Assembly (NCBI RefSeq): GCF_017876775.1
Contig: NZ_JAGIOP010000001.1
Location: forward strand, 496,001 to 560,000
Source: Mycolicibacterium lutetiense
GTDB lineage: Bacteria; Actinomycetota; Actinomycetes; Mycobacteriales; Mycobacteriaceae
Direction: 5' to 3'
DNA length: 64,000 nucleotides
The translations under genes were made by a program, and so were the position numbers. The notes beneath the pieces were generated by a model. It was not told the DNA's origin and did no database searches. It was given only the letters and a program-made list of their open reading frames with translations. The stretch's first letter is position 1, and each line of letters opens with the position of its first letter. Below, in pieces: positions 1 through 7,894 of the stretch.

Positions 1-684
1 CCCCGCCACGCCCTGGCAGAACGCGATCACGAACTGGCCCTTGACCGTGCCCTTCACCATGGCGCCGGTTTTTGCCAGGTACAGGTCGGTGATCTCCTCG
101 CCGAGCGGGTTGAGCCGACGGATCAGGGTGGCCAACTCATCCTTGTTGACGAGCATCGAGATGAACACGTACAGGAAGATGATCGACGAGGTGATCGCGC
201 CGACCATGCCGCCGACCGCACCCTGCAGGATGCCGAGCAGCCATTCGCCGAGATGCTGAGACAGCTTGACCACGGTGTCGCGCAACGAATCCGCGGTCAG
301 ATGGATGTCGAGGAACGGCACCCGTCCCAGCAGTGAGTTGACGAGTTGCAGGGCCCGGTCGCCGAGAGTGCTGACGTCGGTGTCGCCGATCCACGTGCTG
401 ACTGTGTTGACGAGCTGGGTGACCTGGACGATCGCCATGAACACAATGAGGGATATCGGGATGATCACCATGAGGACGGCGACCAACAGCGTCAGCGTGG
501 CCGACAGTCCGGTGCCCAATCGGCGCTGAAACCGTTGGTAGAGCGGGGTGAATAGGTAGGCGCTGACGGCCGCCATCACGATCAGGATGAAGTAGCCGCG
601 CAGGAAGTAGGCCCCGAGTAGCACGGCCAGGACCGTGAAGACGGCCAGGGCCCGCTTCTGGGTGAGGGTGAACTGGTCTTTCAT
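1..684 (-). CDS. AI-2E family transporter (partial, 3' end outside window)
   Basis: This is a multi-pass permease of the AI-2E/PerM exporter family. Only the first 228 codons are present; the rest lies beyond the left edge. The protein begins MKDQFTLTQKRALAVF. It shows a hydrophobic pair (about residues 13-45), another hydrophobic stretch near 55-90 (TLTLLVAVLMVIIPISLIV), and a long amphipathic region before the next helix around 140-160 (GAITSSIIFLYVFIS), the spacing usual for the family. The start is the ATG at 684, preceded by a GA-rich ribosome binding site. From memory this corresponds to Rv1101c, which fits the synteny of the following blocks. The exported substrate is unknown. Confidence 0.85.
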   Translation of the reverse strand, partial: MKDQFTLTQKRALAVFTVLAVLLGAYFLRGYFILIVMAAVSAYLFTPLYQRFQRRLGTGLSATLTLLVAVLMVIIPISLIVFMAIVQVTQLVNTVSTWIGDTDVSTLGDRALQLVNSLLGRVPFLDIHLTADSLRDTVVKLSQHLGEWLLGILQGAVGGMVGAITSSIIFLYVFISMLVNKDELATLIRRLNPLGEEITDLYLAKTGAMVKGTVKGQFVIAFCQGVAG

Positions 685-717
685 CTCCGCCCCTTCCCGC
701 CGTTGCGCTGACCTTAT

Positions 718-765
718 CGTCACGCCGGCGTGACGGTCGGCATTGAGCGTCACTCCAGCGTGACG
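718..765. promoter_or_regulatory. Two directly repeated 18-bp palindromes upstream of the AI-2E transporter
   Basis: Positions 718-735 read CGTCACGCCGGCGTGACG, a perfect palindrome. Positions 748-765 read CGTCACTCCAGCGTGACG, the same palindrome with two central changes. The copies are 30 bp apart start to start, close to three helical turns. They lie 34 to 81 bp upstream of the transporter start and overlap the end of the preceding SDR gene. This arrangement suggests a cooperative dimer-binding operator; the protein is unknown. Confidence 0.5.
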
Positions 766-1595
766 TCGGAGCTCGCTGCCGAGGGGCGGGCGGCCTGGCC
801 GGCGCGTTGTGCGGCGACGAAGCGCATCGAGAGCCGCTGCATCAGGCCGGGCGCCAACCGCGCGATGAGCCAGGAGGCATGGGCGCGACGGGGTTTGACC
901 AGGATGGCCTTGTTGCGGGCGATGGCGCGCAGGGTGTCGGCGGCCAGCCGGTCGGCGTCGTAGGCGGTCTTGACGCCCTGGCCCTGCAGGAAGTAGTCGC
1001 GCCCGACGAACCCGCCGACCGCGCCCTTGTCCAGGATCGGGGTCTCGACCGCGGCCGGGCACACCGCCAGCACGCCCACCCCATGGGCCGCCGCCTCCGA
1101 GCGCAGGGCCAGCGACAACCCGACGACGGCATGCTTGGTCATCACGTAGCTGGTGAGCTGGCCCGCGGCGGCCAGCCCGGCCATCGAGGCGGTGTTGACG
1201 ATGTGGCCGTGGCCCTGCCGGATCATCTGCGGATACGCCGCGGCGACACCGTGGACGACACCGCGCACATTGATGTCGATGATGGCGTTCCACTGGTCCA
1301 GCGTCAGCAGCTCGGTGTCGCCGCCCCAGACGATGCCTGCGTTGTTGAACATCAGGTCAAGCCGTCCGGCCCGCTCGACGACGCCGTCGACTGCGGACTG
1401 CACAGCGGTCGCATCGGTGACGTCGAGACGTGCCGACCGTGCGCCGAGCGTTGAGGCGGTGCGGGCCGCCGCATCTTCGTCGATGTCGGTGCACAGCACC
1501 TCGGCGCCGGCGGCCACCAGCGCGCGGCACAGGGCCGCGCCGATGCCGGATCCGGCGCCGGTGACCAGCGCCTGCTTTCCGGCGAGGGAGGTCAC
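750..1595 (-). CDS. SDR family NAD(P)-dependent oxidoreductase
   Basis: This 281-aa short-chain dehydrogenase/reductase has the Rossmann TGAGSGIG motif near the N-terminus, FNNAGI in the middle and the catalytic SYVMTK (Tyr-x-x-x-Lys). The GTG at 1595 is chosen as start because it overlaps the TGA of the upstream SDR gene (GTGA) and places TGAGSGIG at the normal distance. It is the last gene of a three-gene unit behind a KstR-type box, so a steroid or sterol-derived alcohol/ketone is a reasonable substrate guess. The substrate cannot be read from sequence. Confidence 0.85.
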   Translation of the reverse strand: MTSLAGKQALVTGAGSGIGAALCRALVAAGAEVLCTDIDEDAAARTASTLGARSARLDVTDATAVQSAVDGVVERAGRLDLMFNNAGIVWGGDTELLTLDQWNAIIDINVRGVVHGVAAAYPQMIRQGHGHIVNTASMAGLAAAGQLTSYVMTKHAVVGLSLALRSEAAAHGVGVLAVCPAAVETPILDKGAVGGFVGRDYFLQGQGVKTAYDADRLAADTLRAIARNKAILVKPRRAHASWLIARLAPGLMQRLSMRFVAAQRAGQAARPSAASSDVTLE

Positions 1596-2356
1596 GCCTG
1601 GGCCAGCTTCATGACATGGCCGAGGATGTCCGGGTAGCGCTTGAGGTGTGCGCCGCCGTTGAGATCGAGCACCTCGCCGGTCAGCCACGACGCCTGCGGT
1701 GAACACAGGAACACCACCGCGGCGGCGATGTCTTCGGGGGTTCCGCTGCGGCCCAGTGCGGTGTTCTCGATGTAGTCCTCGACCACACCGGGGATCATCG
1801 CCGCGGGATCGGTCAGCGGGGTCTTCACGAATCCCGGCGCGATCGCATTGACCCGGATGCCGCGCGGCCCCATTTCCAGTGCCGCCACCTGCGTCAGCAT
1901 CGACAACCCGGCCTTCGCCGCGCAGTAGGCGCTCATGCCGGCCGCGGGCTGGCGCCCGTTCAGCGACGAAATCGACACCAGGACGCCACCTTCGGGCAGG
2001 TTGCGGCCAGCGTGTTTGGCGACGATGAACCCGCCGTTGAGGCAGACGTCGACGACGGAGCGGAAGTCCTCGACCGCCAGGTCGGTGATCAGGCCGATGT
2101 TGCTGAACCCCGCGCAGTTGAGCACGATGTCAACGGGTCCTGCCGTCTCGAACAGCTTCTGCACCGCTTCCTCGTCGGTGACGTCGACATAGGCGCTGGT
2201 GTGCGGCGCACCGAGCTCGGCAGCTCGGGCCGCGGCGCCGTCGGCGTCACGGTCGGCCACCACGATGCGGCAGCCGTCGGCGGCCAGGGCCTGCGCGCTG
2301 GCCCAGCCGATCCCCGAGGCCCCGCCGATGACGATCGCTACCCGTTCGGTGCTCAT
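1592..2356 (-). CDS. SDR family oxidoreductase
   Basis: This 254-aa classical SDR has GGASGIG for cofactor binding, NCAGFS, and the active-site YCAAK, and it ends with the usual LTGEVLDLNGG segment. The start is the ATG at 2356, which overlaps the TGA of the epimerase-like gene upstream (ATGA). Its own stop overlaps the next GTG. Both overlaps imply translational coupling within the operon 3432-750. The C-terminus GHVMKLAQA is longer than in minimal SDRs. Confidence 0.87.
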   Translation of the reverse strand: MSTERVAIVIGGASGIGWASAQALAADGCRIVVADRDADGAAARAAELGAPHTSAYVDVTDEEAVQKLFETAGPVDIVLNCAGFSNIGLITDLAVEDFRSVVDVCLNGGFIVAKHAGRNLPEGGVLVSISSLNGRQPAAGMSAYCAAKAGLSMLTQVAALEMGPRGIRVNAIAPGFVKTPLTDPAAMIPGVVEDYIENTALGRSGTPEDIAAAVVFLCSPQASWLTGEVLDLNGGAHLKRYPDILGHVMKLAQA

Positions 2357-3432
2357 GCTTGGATCCCATCCGGGCGGTGGTCGCCCCATTTCTTGTCGAT
2401 GGCGTTCCACGGGTCCGCCAACTGTCCTGGATAGTCCTTGTAGGCGGACTTCGACCGCAGGAACGCGCGGATCAGAGGTGCCGCCAGTCCGATCGGGAAG
2501 CGCTTCAGCCCGGCGTTGGCCCTGGTGTCCGCCAGGAGCTGTGGCCACGAGTGATGCTGGAACCCGAGCACTTCCTGCGCCCGGCTGGTGTCCATCCAGT
2601 CGGTGGCGAACCAGGCGGCGTCGTCGTCGGGGTTACCGGGCCGGCCGATCGGTAGGCCACCCCTGATGCCCATCGCGCCGGCCGCTTGCGAACCAACTGC
2701 CGACTGGATGTGCCGGTGTGTTTCGGCGTCGCCGCCGATCAGCAGCACCTCGTGGTTGGCGGTGTCGGTCGGGACCGTGGTGGCCGCGACGAACGCTGCC
2801 GCGACATCGCGCACATCGACGGTCTGCAGCCGCCCGTCGGCGGGCAGCACGCTCTCGAACGAGATCAGGTCGACGTCGATGCCGAGGCTGAATTCGGAGC
2901 TCATCACCCCGCCGAGGCGCAGGATCAGCCAGTCCAGCTTCGAGGCCCGGACCAGGGCTTCGGCCTCCACCTTGTGCGCGCCGTAGATATCGGACGCGTT
3001 GGTCGGGGTGTCGGGGGTCAGTACGTCGTCGATGTGGTGTGGGTTGCGGGCGCCGTACACGGCGATGCTGGACGCTTGCACGAATCGGGGCGGAATCGGC
3101 TGGCCTTCGGCGGCCCGCACCAGCGATGCGGTGGCCTCGACGTTCACCTTGCGGGCCAGCCCGCGGCGCATGTAGCAGAACGGCGGGATGATCGCGGCGA
3201 GGTGGATGATCGCGGCCGGGGCAACCGCGGCTACCAGCGCGTCGACGGCGGCAGAATCGGTCAGATCGGCCCAGCGCACCGCCACCGATGCCGGGAGTGC
3301 AGCGGCGGCCTTGCGGTTCGCCGGTACGTCGAGATCGGTCGCGACGACCGTGCGTCCGCCGGCGGCCAGCGTCTTCACGACCGCGGAGCCCACCAGACCG
3401 AACGCGCCGGTAACCAAAACAGCGTCGGACAT
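2353..3432 (-). CDS. NAD-dependent epimerase/dehydratase (extended SDR), first gene of KstR-boxed operon
   Basis: This 359-aa extended SDR starts MSDAVLVTGAFGLVGSA, a TGxxGxxG nucleotide-binding loop. It has QASSIAVYG and a YGAHK catalytic Tyr/Lys pair. The C-terminal third (FATDWMDTSRAQEVLGFQ) is the region that shapes the substrate site in epimerases and 3beta-HSD-like enzymes. The start is the ATG at 3432, 13 bp from a perfect KstR-type box. The two downstream SDR genes overlap it and each other, so three oxidoreductases are probably made together. The context suggests sterol or steroid side-product metabolism; the exact reaction is unknown. Confidence 0.85.
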   Translation of the reverse strand: MSDAVLVTGAFGLVGSAVVKTLAAGGRTVVATDLDVPANRKAAAALPASVAVRWADLTDSAAVDALVAAVAPAAIIHLAAIIPPFCYMRRGLARKVNVEATASLVRAAEGQPIPPRFVQASSIAVYGARNPHHIDDVLTPDTPTNASDIYGAHKVEAEALVRASKLDWLILRLGGVMSSEFSLGIDVDLISFESVLPADGRLQTVDVRDVAAAFVAATTVPTDTANHEVLLIGGDAETHRHIQSAVGSQAAGAMGIRGGLPIGRPGNPDDDAAWFATDWMDTSRAQEVLGFQHHSWPQLLADTRANAGLKRFPIGLAAPLIRAFLRSKSAYKDYPGQLADPWNAIDKKWGDHRPDGIQA

Positions 3433-3444
3433 AGGCCTCCTCGC

Positions 3445-3458
3445 TAGAACGTGTTCCA
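3445..3458. promoter_or_regulatory. Candidate KstR operator
   Basis: TAGAACGTGTTCCA matches the known mycobacterial KstR consensus TNNAACNNGTTNNA at all eight fixed positions. It ends 13 bp upstream of the epimerase start at 3432, where a repressor would block the promoter of the three-gene SDR operon. Confidence 0.75.
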
Positions 3459-3830
3459 ACCCTAGCGAACACGGATGTGGCGTGTGTCACCGCGACCCTG
3501 GCCTCGACCGCGGGTTCATCGGAGGCCGTTCGCCCGCGGGTGCTCAGCAACCGGTACATGGGCGTGGTACTGGGGCGGCGGCGGAGAAAGCGAATGTTGC
3601 TGCAGTTGCCTCAAAAGCATTGGTCAATGGCGTCGTCGTGGGCCAGATGTGACCAGGGACACGTGATCCGGCTCGGTGTGACCCATTTGCCCGAACGGTG
3701 TTCGTTACCGGATTTGGAAATTTGCCCGAGACCTATGCAGGGTGTGGCTGTACGTATCGACGAAAGTGAGCCGATCGCAGGTGATTGTGATGTACTCGGT
3801 TGCACGCGTCAGTAATTGGGGAGGTGTGTG
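3459..3830. other. Non-coding stretch without a recognised gene
   Basis: About 370 bp lie between the KstR box and the next gene. Short open frames here lack a ribosome binding site and resemble no family I know. The only pattern seen is a direct repeat ATTTGCCCGA at 3685-3694 and 3720-3729. The right end presumably holds the promoter of the small gene at 3831, with a strong GGGGAGG ribosome binding site at 3818-3824. Confidence 0.5.
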
Positions 3831-4106
3831 ATGTCCGAAGATGTCGTGACGGGGGTTAACGACAGTGACTCCGGCGAAATTGCCGCAGACGTTGCTGTGG
3901 GATCCTCGGTGATCGTTTATCCGGGAACTGATGACGAACTGCACGGCGTCGTCGTCGAAGATTTCGCCGACTTGGCCGGTACCGCGGTCGAGGTCGCTGG
4001 CGAGCAAATCGCGCAACCGGCGCGACGTTGGGCGGTCAACCTCGACGACGGCGGCCTGGTGTTCGTTGACGACGACAGCATCGCGCTCGCTGCGCAAGCG
4101 GCCTGA
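3831..4106 (+). CDS. Small acidic protein of unknown function
   Basis: The 91-aa product is strongly acidic (many Asp/Glu) with no signal peptide or membrane segment. It contains GSSVIVYPGTDDELHGVVVEDFADL and RWAVNLDDGGLVFVDDDSI, which look like a short beta-rich fold. I do not assign it to a characterised family. The start is the ATG at 3831, with GGGGAGG about 6 bp upstream. The gene stands alone, convergent with the P450 gene, whose stop is about 11 bp away. Codon use is ordinary for the region. Confidence 0.7.
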   Translation: MSEDVVTGVNDSDSGEIAADVAVGSSVIVYPGTDDELHGVVVEDFADLAGTAVEVAGEQIAQPARRWAVNLDDGGLVFVDDDSIALAAQAA

Positions 4107-4117
4107 GTTCAGCTAGT

Positions 4118-5317
4118 TCACCGCACGTCCAGCGGAAGCTGACGTAACCGGCGCACCAACAGGCTGGGCTGCCATTCGGCATCCCCGGCCGGACTGACGG
4201 TATTGCCGGTGCACAGCAGGGCTGAGATCACGATGCGGGCTTCGAGCCGGGCCAGTGCGGCCCCGAGGCAGAAGTGGCCGCCCTTGCCGAATGCCAAGTG
4301 ATTCTTGATATTCGGCCGATCCAGCCGGAACTCGTTCGGATCCCCGAATACCTCCGCATCCCGATTGGCCGCGCCCCACAACAGCAGCAGGTGGCTGTCC
4401 GCGGGTAGCGCGACGCCTGCGAGTTCGGCATCGGCCAGGACATGCCGATAGTGGCCCCGAAACGGGGACTCGAACCGCAGTACTTCCTCCAGGAACGGCG
4501 TGATCATGGCGGGATCCCGGCGCAGCCGTTCGGCGAGGTCGGGGTGTCGGCTCAGAATCCATACGGCGCTGCCGATCAACGACGCGGTCGATTCGCCCCC
4601 CGCGCCCACCAGCTGGATCAGCATGAACGCTGCCGCGTCGCGGGACACGCGTTCGGCCGCGCAGTAGGCCGCAAGGTCTCCCAGTAGGTTCTCTCCCGGA
4701 TTTGCCGACGCTTCGGTGAACCGTTCGGTCAGATACCCGCCGAGTTCAACGGCTGCGATGCCCGACGCGGTCAGCTGGTCGGCATCGACCAGCCCGTCCA
4801 GCAGTTGGGTGCTGGCATAGGCCCACGTCACCAGTCGATCAACGTCCGAGGCAGGCAGCCCCAGCAGGCGCGCCACCACCAGCATGGGCAGCCGGTCCGC
4901 CAAGGCCGACATCCACTCGAATTCTCCGTTCGCCCCGGCCAGCAGGTCGGCGGTGACGGCCGCGATGAAGGGTTCCAGTTCGGCTATCCGCTTGGCGGCC
5001 ATTCGGGGCAGCACCATCTTGCGGTGGGCGGCGTGGGCCGGATCGTCTGCGGTGGCCAACACGTGGATGGGGCTGCCCGGCTCGCCCATGCCGAATGCGG
5101 AGACGGTGCCGTCGGGCTGGGACCACATGGTCGCGGTGAGATTCGACGAGAAGTCCTGGGAACGTGCGGTGGCCTCGATGACGGCGTCGAATGATGTCAC
5201 CACGAAGAACGGGGAGTCGCCGACCTGCGCCACCGGGGCCTGGGCCCGCAGCCGGTCGTAGAGCGGATACGGGTCCTGCAGGCAGGCGGGTTCGAATAGT
5301 TCGTGTGCCAGGAGCAT
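4118..5317 (-). CDS. cyp144: Cytochrome P450, CYP144-like
   Basis: This 399-aa class I bacterial P450 has the I-helix AGGEST oxygen-activation motif, EEVLR (ExxR, K-helix), and the heme loop FGKGGHFCLGAALAR with the axial Cys near residue 350. From memory it shares long identities with M. tuberculosis CYP144 (SSNLTATM, HVLATADDPAHA, FRGHYRHV, LLLLWGAANRD). It lacks roughly 35 N-terminal residues annotated in that protein. It needs separate ferredoxin and reductase partners, and none is adjacent. It is divergent from a TetR gene, as CYP144 is in M. tuberculosis, so that TetR is its likely regulator. Confidence 0.88.
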   Translation of the reverse strand: MLLAHELFEPACLQDPYPLYDRLRAQAPVAQVGDSPFFVVTSFDAVIEATARSQDFSSNLTATMWSQPDGTVSAFGMGEPGSPIHVLATADDPAHAAHRKMVLPRMAAKRIAELEPFIAAVTADLLAGANGEFEWMSALADRLPMLVVARLLGLPASDVDRLVTWAYASTQLLDGLVDADQLTASGIAAVELGGYLTERFTEASANPGENLLGDLAAYCAAERVSRDAAAFMLIQLVGAGGESTASLIGSAVWILSRHPDLAERLRRDPAMITPFLEEVLRFESPFRGHYRHVLADAELAGVALPADSHLLLLWGAANRDAEVFGDPNEFRLDRPNIKNHLAFGKGGHFCLGAALARLEARIVISALLCTGNTVSPAGDAEWQPSLLVRRLRQLPLDVR

Positions 5318-5449
5318 TTGGCCAGGTTGGCTGGCGATTCCGGACGCGTCAATGAGGCCGGGGCAGGTTGATACGAGCCTCTGGGGCTCGCGGTGCGGGG
5401 GCGTCTCAGGGCAGGGCGGTGACCTGCATGTGCGGTGAGATCAATCCGT

Positions 5450-5480
5450 GATTCTGTCTCATATTGAGATAGATTCTCAG
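5450..5480. promoter_or_regulatory. Candidate TetR operator between CYP144-like gene and TetR gene
   Basis: TGAGATAGATTCTCAG at 5465-5480 is an inverted repeat (TGAGA/TCTCA, 5-bp spacer). A second copy on the opposite strand, TGAGACAGAATC (5461-5450), adjoins it. The block touches the TetR start codon at 5483 and lies in the shared promoter region. A closely similar sequence, TGAGACTGATTCTCAG, occurs at 51606-51621 before the CYP102 gene. Confidence 0.6.
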
Positions 5481-5482
5481 CT

Positions 5483-6037
5483 ATGTCTCCCAAGGGTGCG
5501 GACTGGCTGCTCGGGGGTGACCGACGTGTCGAGGCCGCCGAGCGTATCTATGCCGCGGCGGCCGAGCTGGCTGCCCGCGACGGGTTCGACGCGCTCGACA
5601 TCGATGCGCTCGCGGCGCGGGTGCACTGCTCGCGTGCGACGGTCTATCGGCATGCGGGCGGCAAGGCGCAGATTCGCGATGCCGTGCTGGCCCGGTTGGC
5701 CGCTTCGATCGTGGGGGAGGTGCGACGAGCGGTCGACGGACTGACCGGAGCGCAACGGGTGCTCACTGCCATCACCGTGGCACTGCAACGCATTCGAGCT
5801 GATCCGATGTTCGGACTGCTACTCGGCTCACTGCGCAGTGGGGGTGGGATGGCGGACCTGACGCAATCGCCGGTGCCTGCCGCGTTTGCCGCCGAACTCA
5901 CCGGATTGGACGAGGACGACCCGGCCGCTGCGGCATGGATCGTGCGCCTGGTGCTGTCGCTGTTGGTCTGGCCCGGGTCTGACGAGGCTGCCGAGCAGCA
6001 GATACTGATGCGCTTCGTCGCTCCGGCGTTCGGCTAG
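5483..6037 (+). CDS. TetR family regulator next to CYP144-like gene
   Basis: The 184-aa protein has an N-terminal TetR helix-turn-helix (about residues 15-60: AAERIYAAAAELAARDGF, ALAARVHCSRATVYRHAGGKAQI) and an all-helical ligand-binding C-domain. It is transcribed away from the P450 gene and starts at ATG 5483, with no clear Shine-Dalgarno sequence, so translation may be leaderless or poorly initiated. It sits where Rv1776c lies next to cyp144. It probably represses itself and the P450; the inducer is unknown. Confidence 0.85.
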   Translation: MSPKGADWLLGGDRRVEAAERIYAAAAELAARDGFDALDIDALAARVHCSRATVYRHAGGKAQIRDAVLARLAASIVGEVRRAVDGLTGAQRVLTAITVALQRIRADPMFGLLLGSLRSGGGMADLTQSPVPAAFAAELTGLDEDDPAAAAWIVRLVLSLLVWPGSDEAAEQQILMRFVAPAFG

Positions 6038-6918
6038 GGCCGCCTGACGCATCGAAAGCCGATGTGGCTCATGCCGGTATCCACCATCTGGGGTCGCCGT
6101 GCCGCCGGGCGATACCGCATGCAGTAGCTGTCGGCACATAGGAACGAGCCGCCCTTGATCACCCTGCGCCCGATCTGGAACTGCGGCTGGTTCGGGTCGT
6201 AGGTGTCGGCGGCGCAGCACGGCGTGGTGGCCCGGTCCTCGCCGTACCAGTCCGTGGTCCACTCCCATACGTTGCCGGCCATGTCGAACAGACCGTAGCC
6301 ATTGGGCTCGAAGCTGCCGACCGGTTTCGTTGTGCCATAACCGGTATCGGGCAAGTAGGGGAATTCGCCATGCCAGTAGTTGGCCAGGCGTTTCCCGGGT
6401 TGTTCGGGCTCGTTGCCCCAGGTGTATGCGGCACCGCAGATACCACCACGGGCCGCGGTCTCCCACTCGGCTTCGGTGGGTAGTTTCAGACCGGCCCAGT
6501 CTGCATAAGCCGCGGCATCGTCAAAGGCGATGTGCACCACGGGATGCTGCTCGCGACCCTTCAGCGATGACCGGGGCCCGCGTGGGTGGTTCCAGCACGC
6601 GCCCGGCGTCCATGCCCACCACTGGTTGAGGTGCCGCAGGTCCACCGGGCCCGCGGTGCGCTGGAACACCATCGAGCCGGGAACCAGATTTTCCGGTGGG
6701 GCACCCGGGAAGTCGTTCGGGTTCACCTGACGTTCGGCGACCGTGAGATAGCCGGTGGCGTCCACGAATTCGGTGTACTCGGCGTTGGTCACCTGATGAC
6801 GTTGGATCCAGAACCCCGCGGTGGCAACCTCACGCGCCGGAGCCTCCTCGGCATAGTGCGCGTCCGAGCCCAGGATTGTCGTCTGTGCCGGAATCCAGAC
6901 CAGATTGGGTGATGTCAT
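6034..6918 (-). CDS. Formylglycine-generating enzyme (SUMF1 family)
   Basis: This 294-aa protein of the FGE-sulfatase fold oxidises the active-site Cys of sulfatases to C-alpha-formylglycine. The C-terminal catalytic stretch GGSFLCADSYCMRYRPAARR carries both essential cysteines (Cys261 and Cys266), as in known FGEs, and is followed by HIGFRC. Other landmarks are PVTNAEY-like HQVTNAEYTEFV, LPTEAEWE and NVWEWTTDWY. The start at ATG 6918 (MTSPNLVWIPAQ) is preferred over an upstream ATG at 6996, which would add a tail unlike the family. It follows the sulfatase and HAD genes on the same strand, so its substrate is most likely that sulfatase. Confidence 0.93.
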   Translation of the reverse strand: MTSPNLVWIPAQTTILGSDAHYAEEAPAREVATAGFWIQRHQVTNAEYTEFVDATGYLTVAERQVNPNDFPGAPPENLVPGSMVFQRTAGPVDLRHLNQWWAWTPGACWNHPRGPRSSLKGREQHPVVHIAFDDAAAYADWAGLKLPTEAEWETAARGGICGAAYTWGNEPEQPGKRLANYWHGEFPYLPDTGYGTTKPVGSFEPNGYGLFDMAGNVWEWTTDWYGEDRATTPCCAADTYDPNQPQFQIGRRVIKGGSFLCADSYCMRYRPAARRPQMVDTGMSHIGFRCVRRP

Positions 6919-6921
6919 GCG

Positions 6922-6980
6922 TCGACTCTGCGGTGAGGGCGAGGGTTGCTCGCACTTTTGCGCCGTGGACGCAGAGTCGA
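6922..6980. repeat. Intergenic inverted repeat between HAD and FGE genes
   Basis: TCGACTCTGCG (6922-6932) pairs perfectly with CGCAGAGTCGA (6970-6980). A smaller inner stem GCGAG/CTCGC lies within. The outer ends resemble those of the hairpin at 59604-59659 (CGAGTCTGCG and CGCAGACTCGATG), so this may belong to a dispersed palindromic family. It lies between the HAD stop and FGE start and could attenuate FGE expression. Confidence 0.5.
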
Positions 6981-6996
6981 TGACCTCGGTGCACAC

Positions 6997-7890
6997 TCAG
7001 TCAAAGACCGTCGTCCAATCGTCCCGCATGCTCGCCACCGTCCAGTGGCGGTCGGTGGCGAGCCCCAGTACCTTCTCCGCCCCTGCGGTGTAATCGAATT
7101 CGCGTTCGGCGTCGTCGTGACGGACCAACAGACCCAGTGACGGGCCGGGGCCGGCGCTGGTGTACTCCAGCATCTGGATATCCCCGTTGGAGTTACCTGC
7201 CGCGAAGATCGGGCGCCGACCCGTCCGGCCCCAGATCCGTACGGCTTTGACCGGGCCGTCGTTGAGGAACTCCGGGGTGGCCGTGGTCTTCAGATCACCG
7301 TCGACGAAATCGAGCCCCACCGAACTGCCGATCACCCGCTCCGGCGGGATGCCGTACATCGATTCTGTCACCGGGCGCATGAAATCACGGCCGCCCCCGG
7401 AGGTGATGTAGTTGGTGAAGCCGTTGGCCTCCAGGTAACGCAGCAGTTCGATCATCGGCTGATAGCCGCACGCGGTGTACGGGCGGCCCAGGGTCGGATG
7501 CCGGGCCACCGCGAAGAACTCCTTGACCCGGGCGGCGTGATCCTCGACGGTCAGTCCCGCGTAGGCCGAAAGTATGCCGCCGGCAAGGATCTTGAGGACC
7601 GAATCGTCACCGTTGTAATGCTTGGTGACGGCGTCGCCGAACCAGGCCAGGTCCCCGGCCGCGGCGGCCGCGTACGGCTGCTTGTCTTTCAGGGAAGGGT
7701 CGGCGGCGGCCTGCTCGGCCAGCCGTCGCACCAGGAAGTCCAGCTGGATGTAAGCCGGCTTCTCACACCACAGCGTGCCGTCGTTGTCGAACACGGCGAC
7801 GCGCTCCTCGGGCGGTACCTCGGCGGTGGCGCGCGCCACGAAGTCGACGATCGCCGACTTCGTGGCGCCGTCATTCCAGGATTTCAGCAC
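6997..7890 (-). CDS. HAD family hydrolase
   Basis: The roughly 297-aa haloacid-dehalogenase superfamily phosphohydrolase has motif I FDNDGTLW (nucleophile Asp35 and acid/base Asp37), a TSGG motif II and the metal-binding GNSNGD motif IV. The start is taken as the GTG at 7890 (VLKSWNDGATKSAIVDF), 4 bp after the sulfatase stop. The longer frame upstream overlaps the sulfatase and reads as low-complexity Arg/Ser. It is probably co-transcribed with the sulfatase and FGE. The substrate is unknown; a phosphate ester handled alongside a sulfate ester is a guess. Confidence 0.83.
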   Translation of the reverse strand: MLKSWNDGATKSAIVDFVARATAEVPPEERVAVFDNDGTLWCEKPAYIQLDFLVRRLAEQAAADPSLKDKQPYAAAAAGDLAWFGDAVTKHYNGDDSVLKILAGGILSAYAGLTVEDHAARVKEFFAVARHPTLGRPYTACGYQPMIELLRYLEANGFTNYITSGGGRDFMRPVTESMYGIPPERVIGSSVGLDFVDGDLKTTATPEFLNDGPVKAVRIWGRTGRRPIFAAGNSNGDIQMLEYTSAGPGPSLGLLVRHDDAEREFDYTAGAEKVLGLATDRHWTVASMRDDWTTVFD

Positions 7891-7894
7891 CTGG

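Noticed and set aside
3685..3729. Direct repeat ATTTGCCCGA as an operator
   Set aside because: Two 10-bp copies 35 bp apart without symmetry or clear promoter context are weak evidence.
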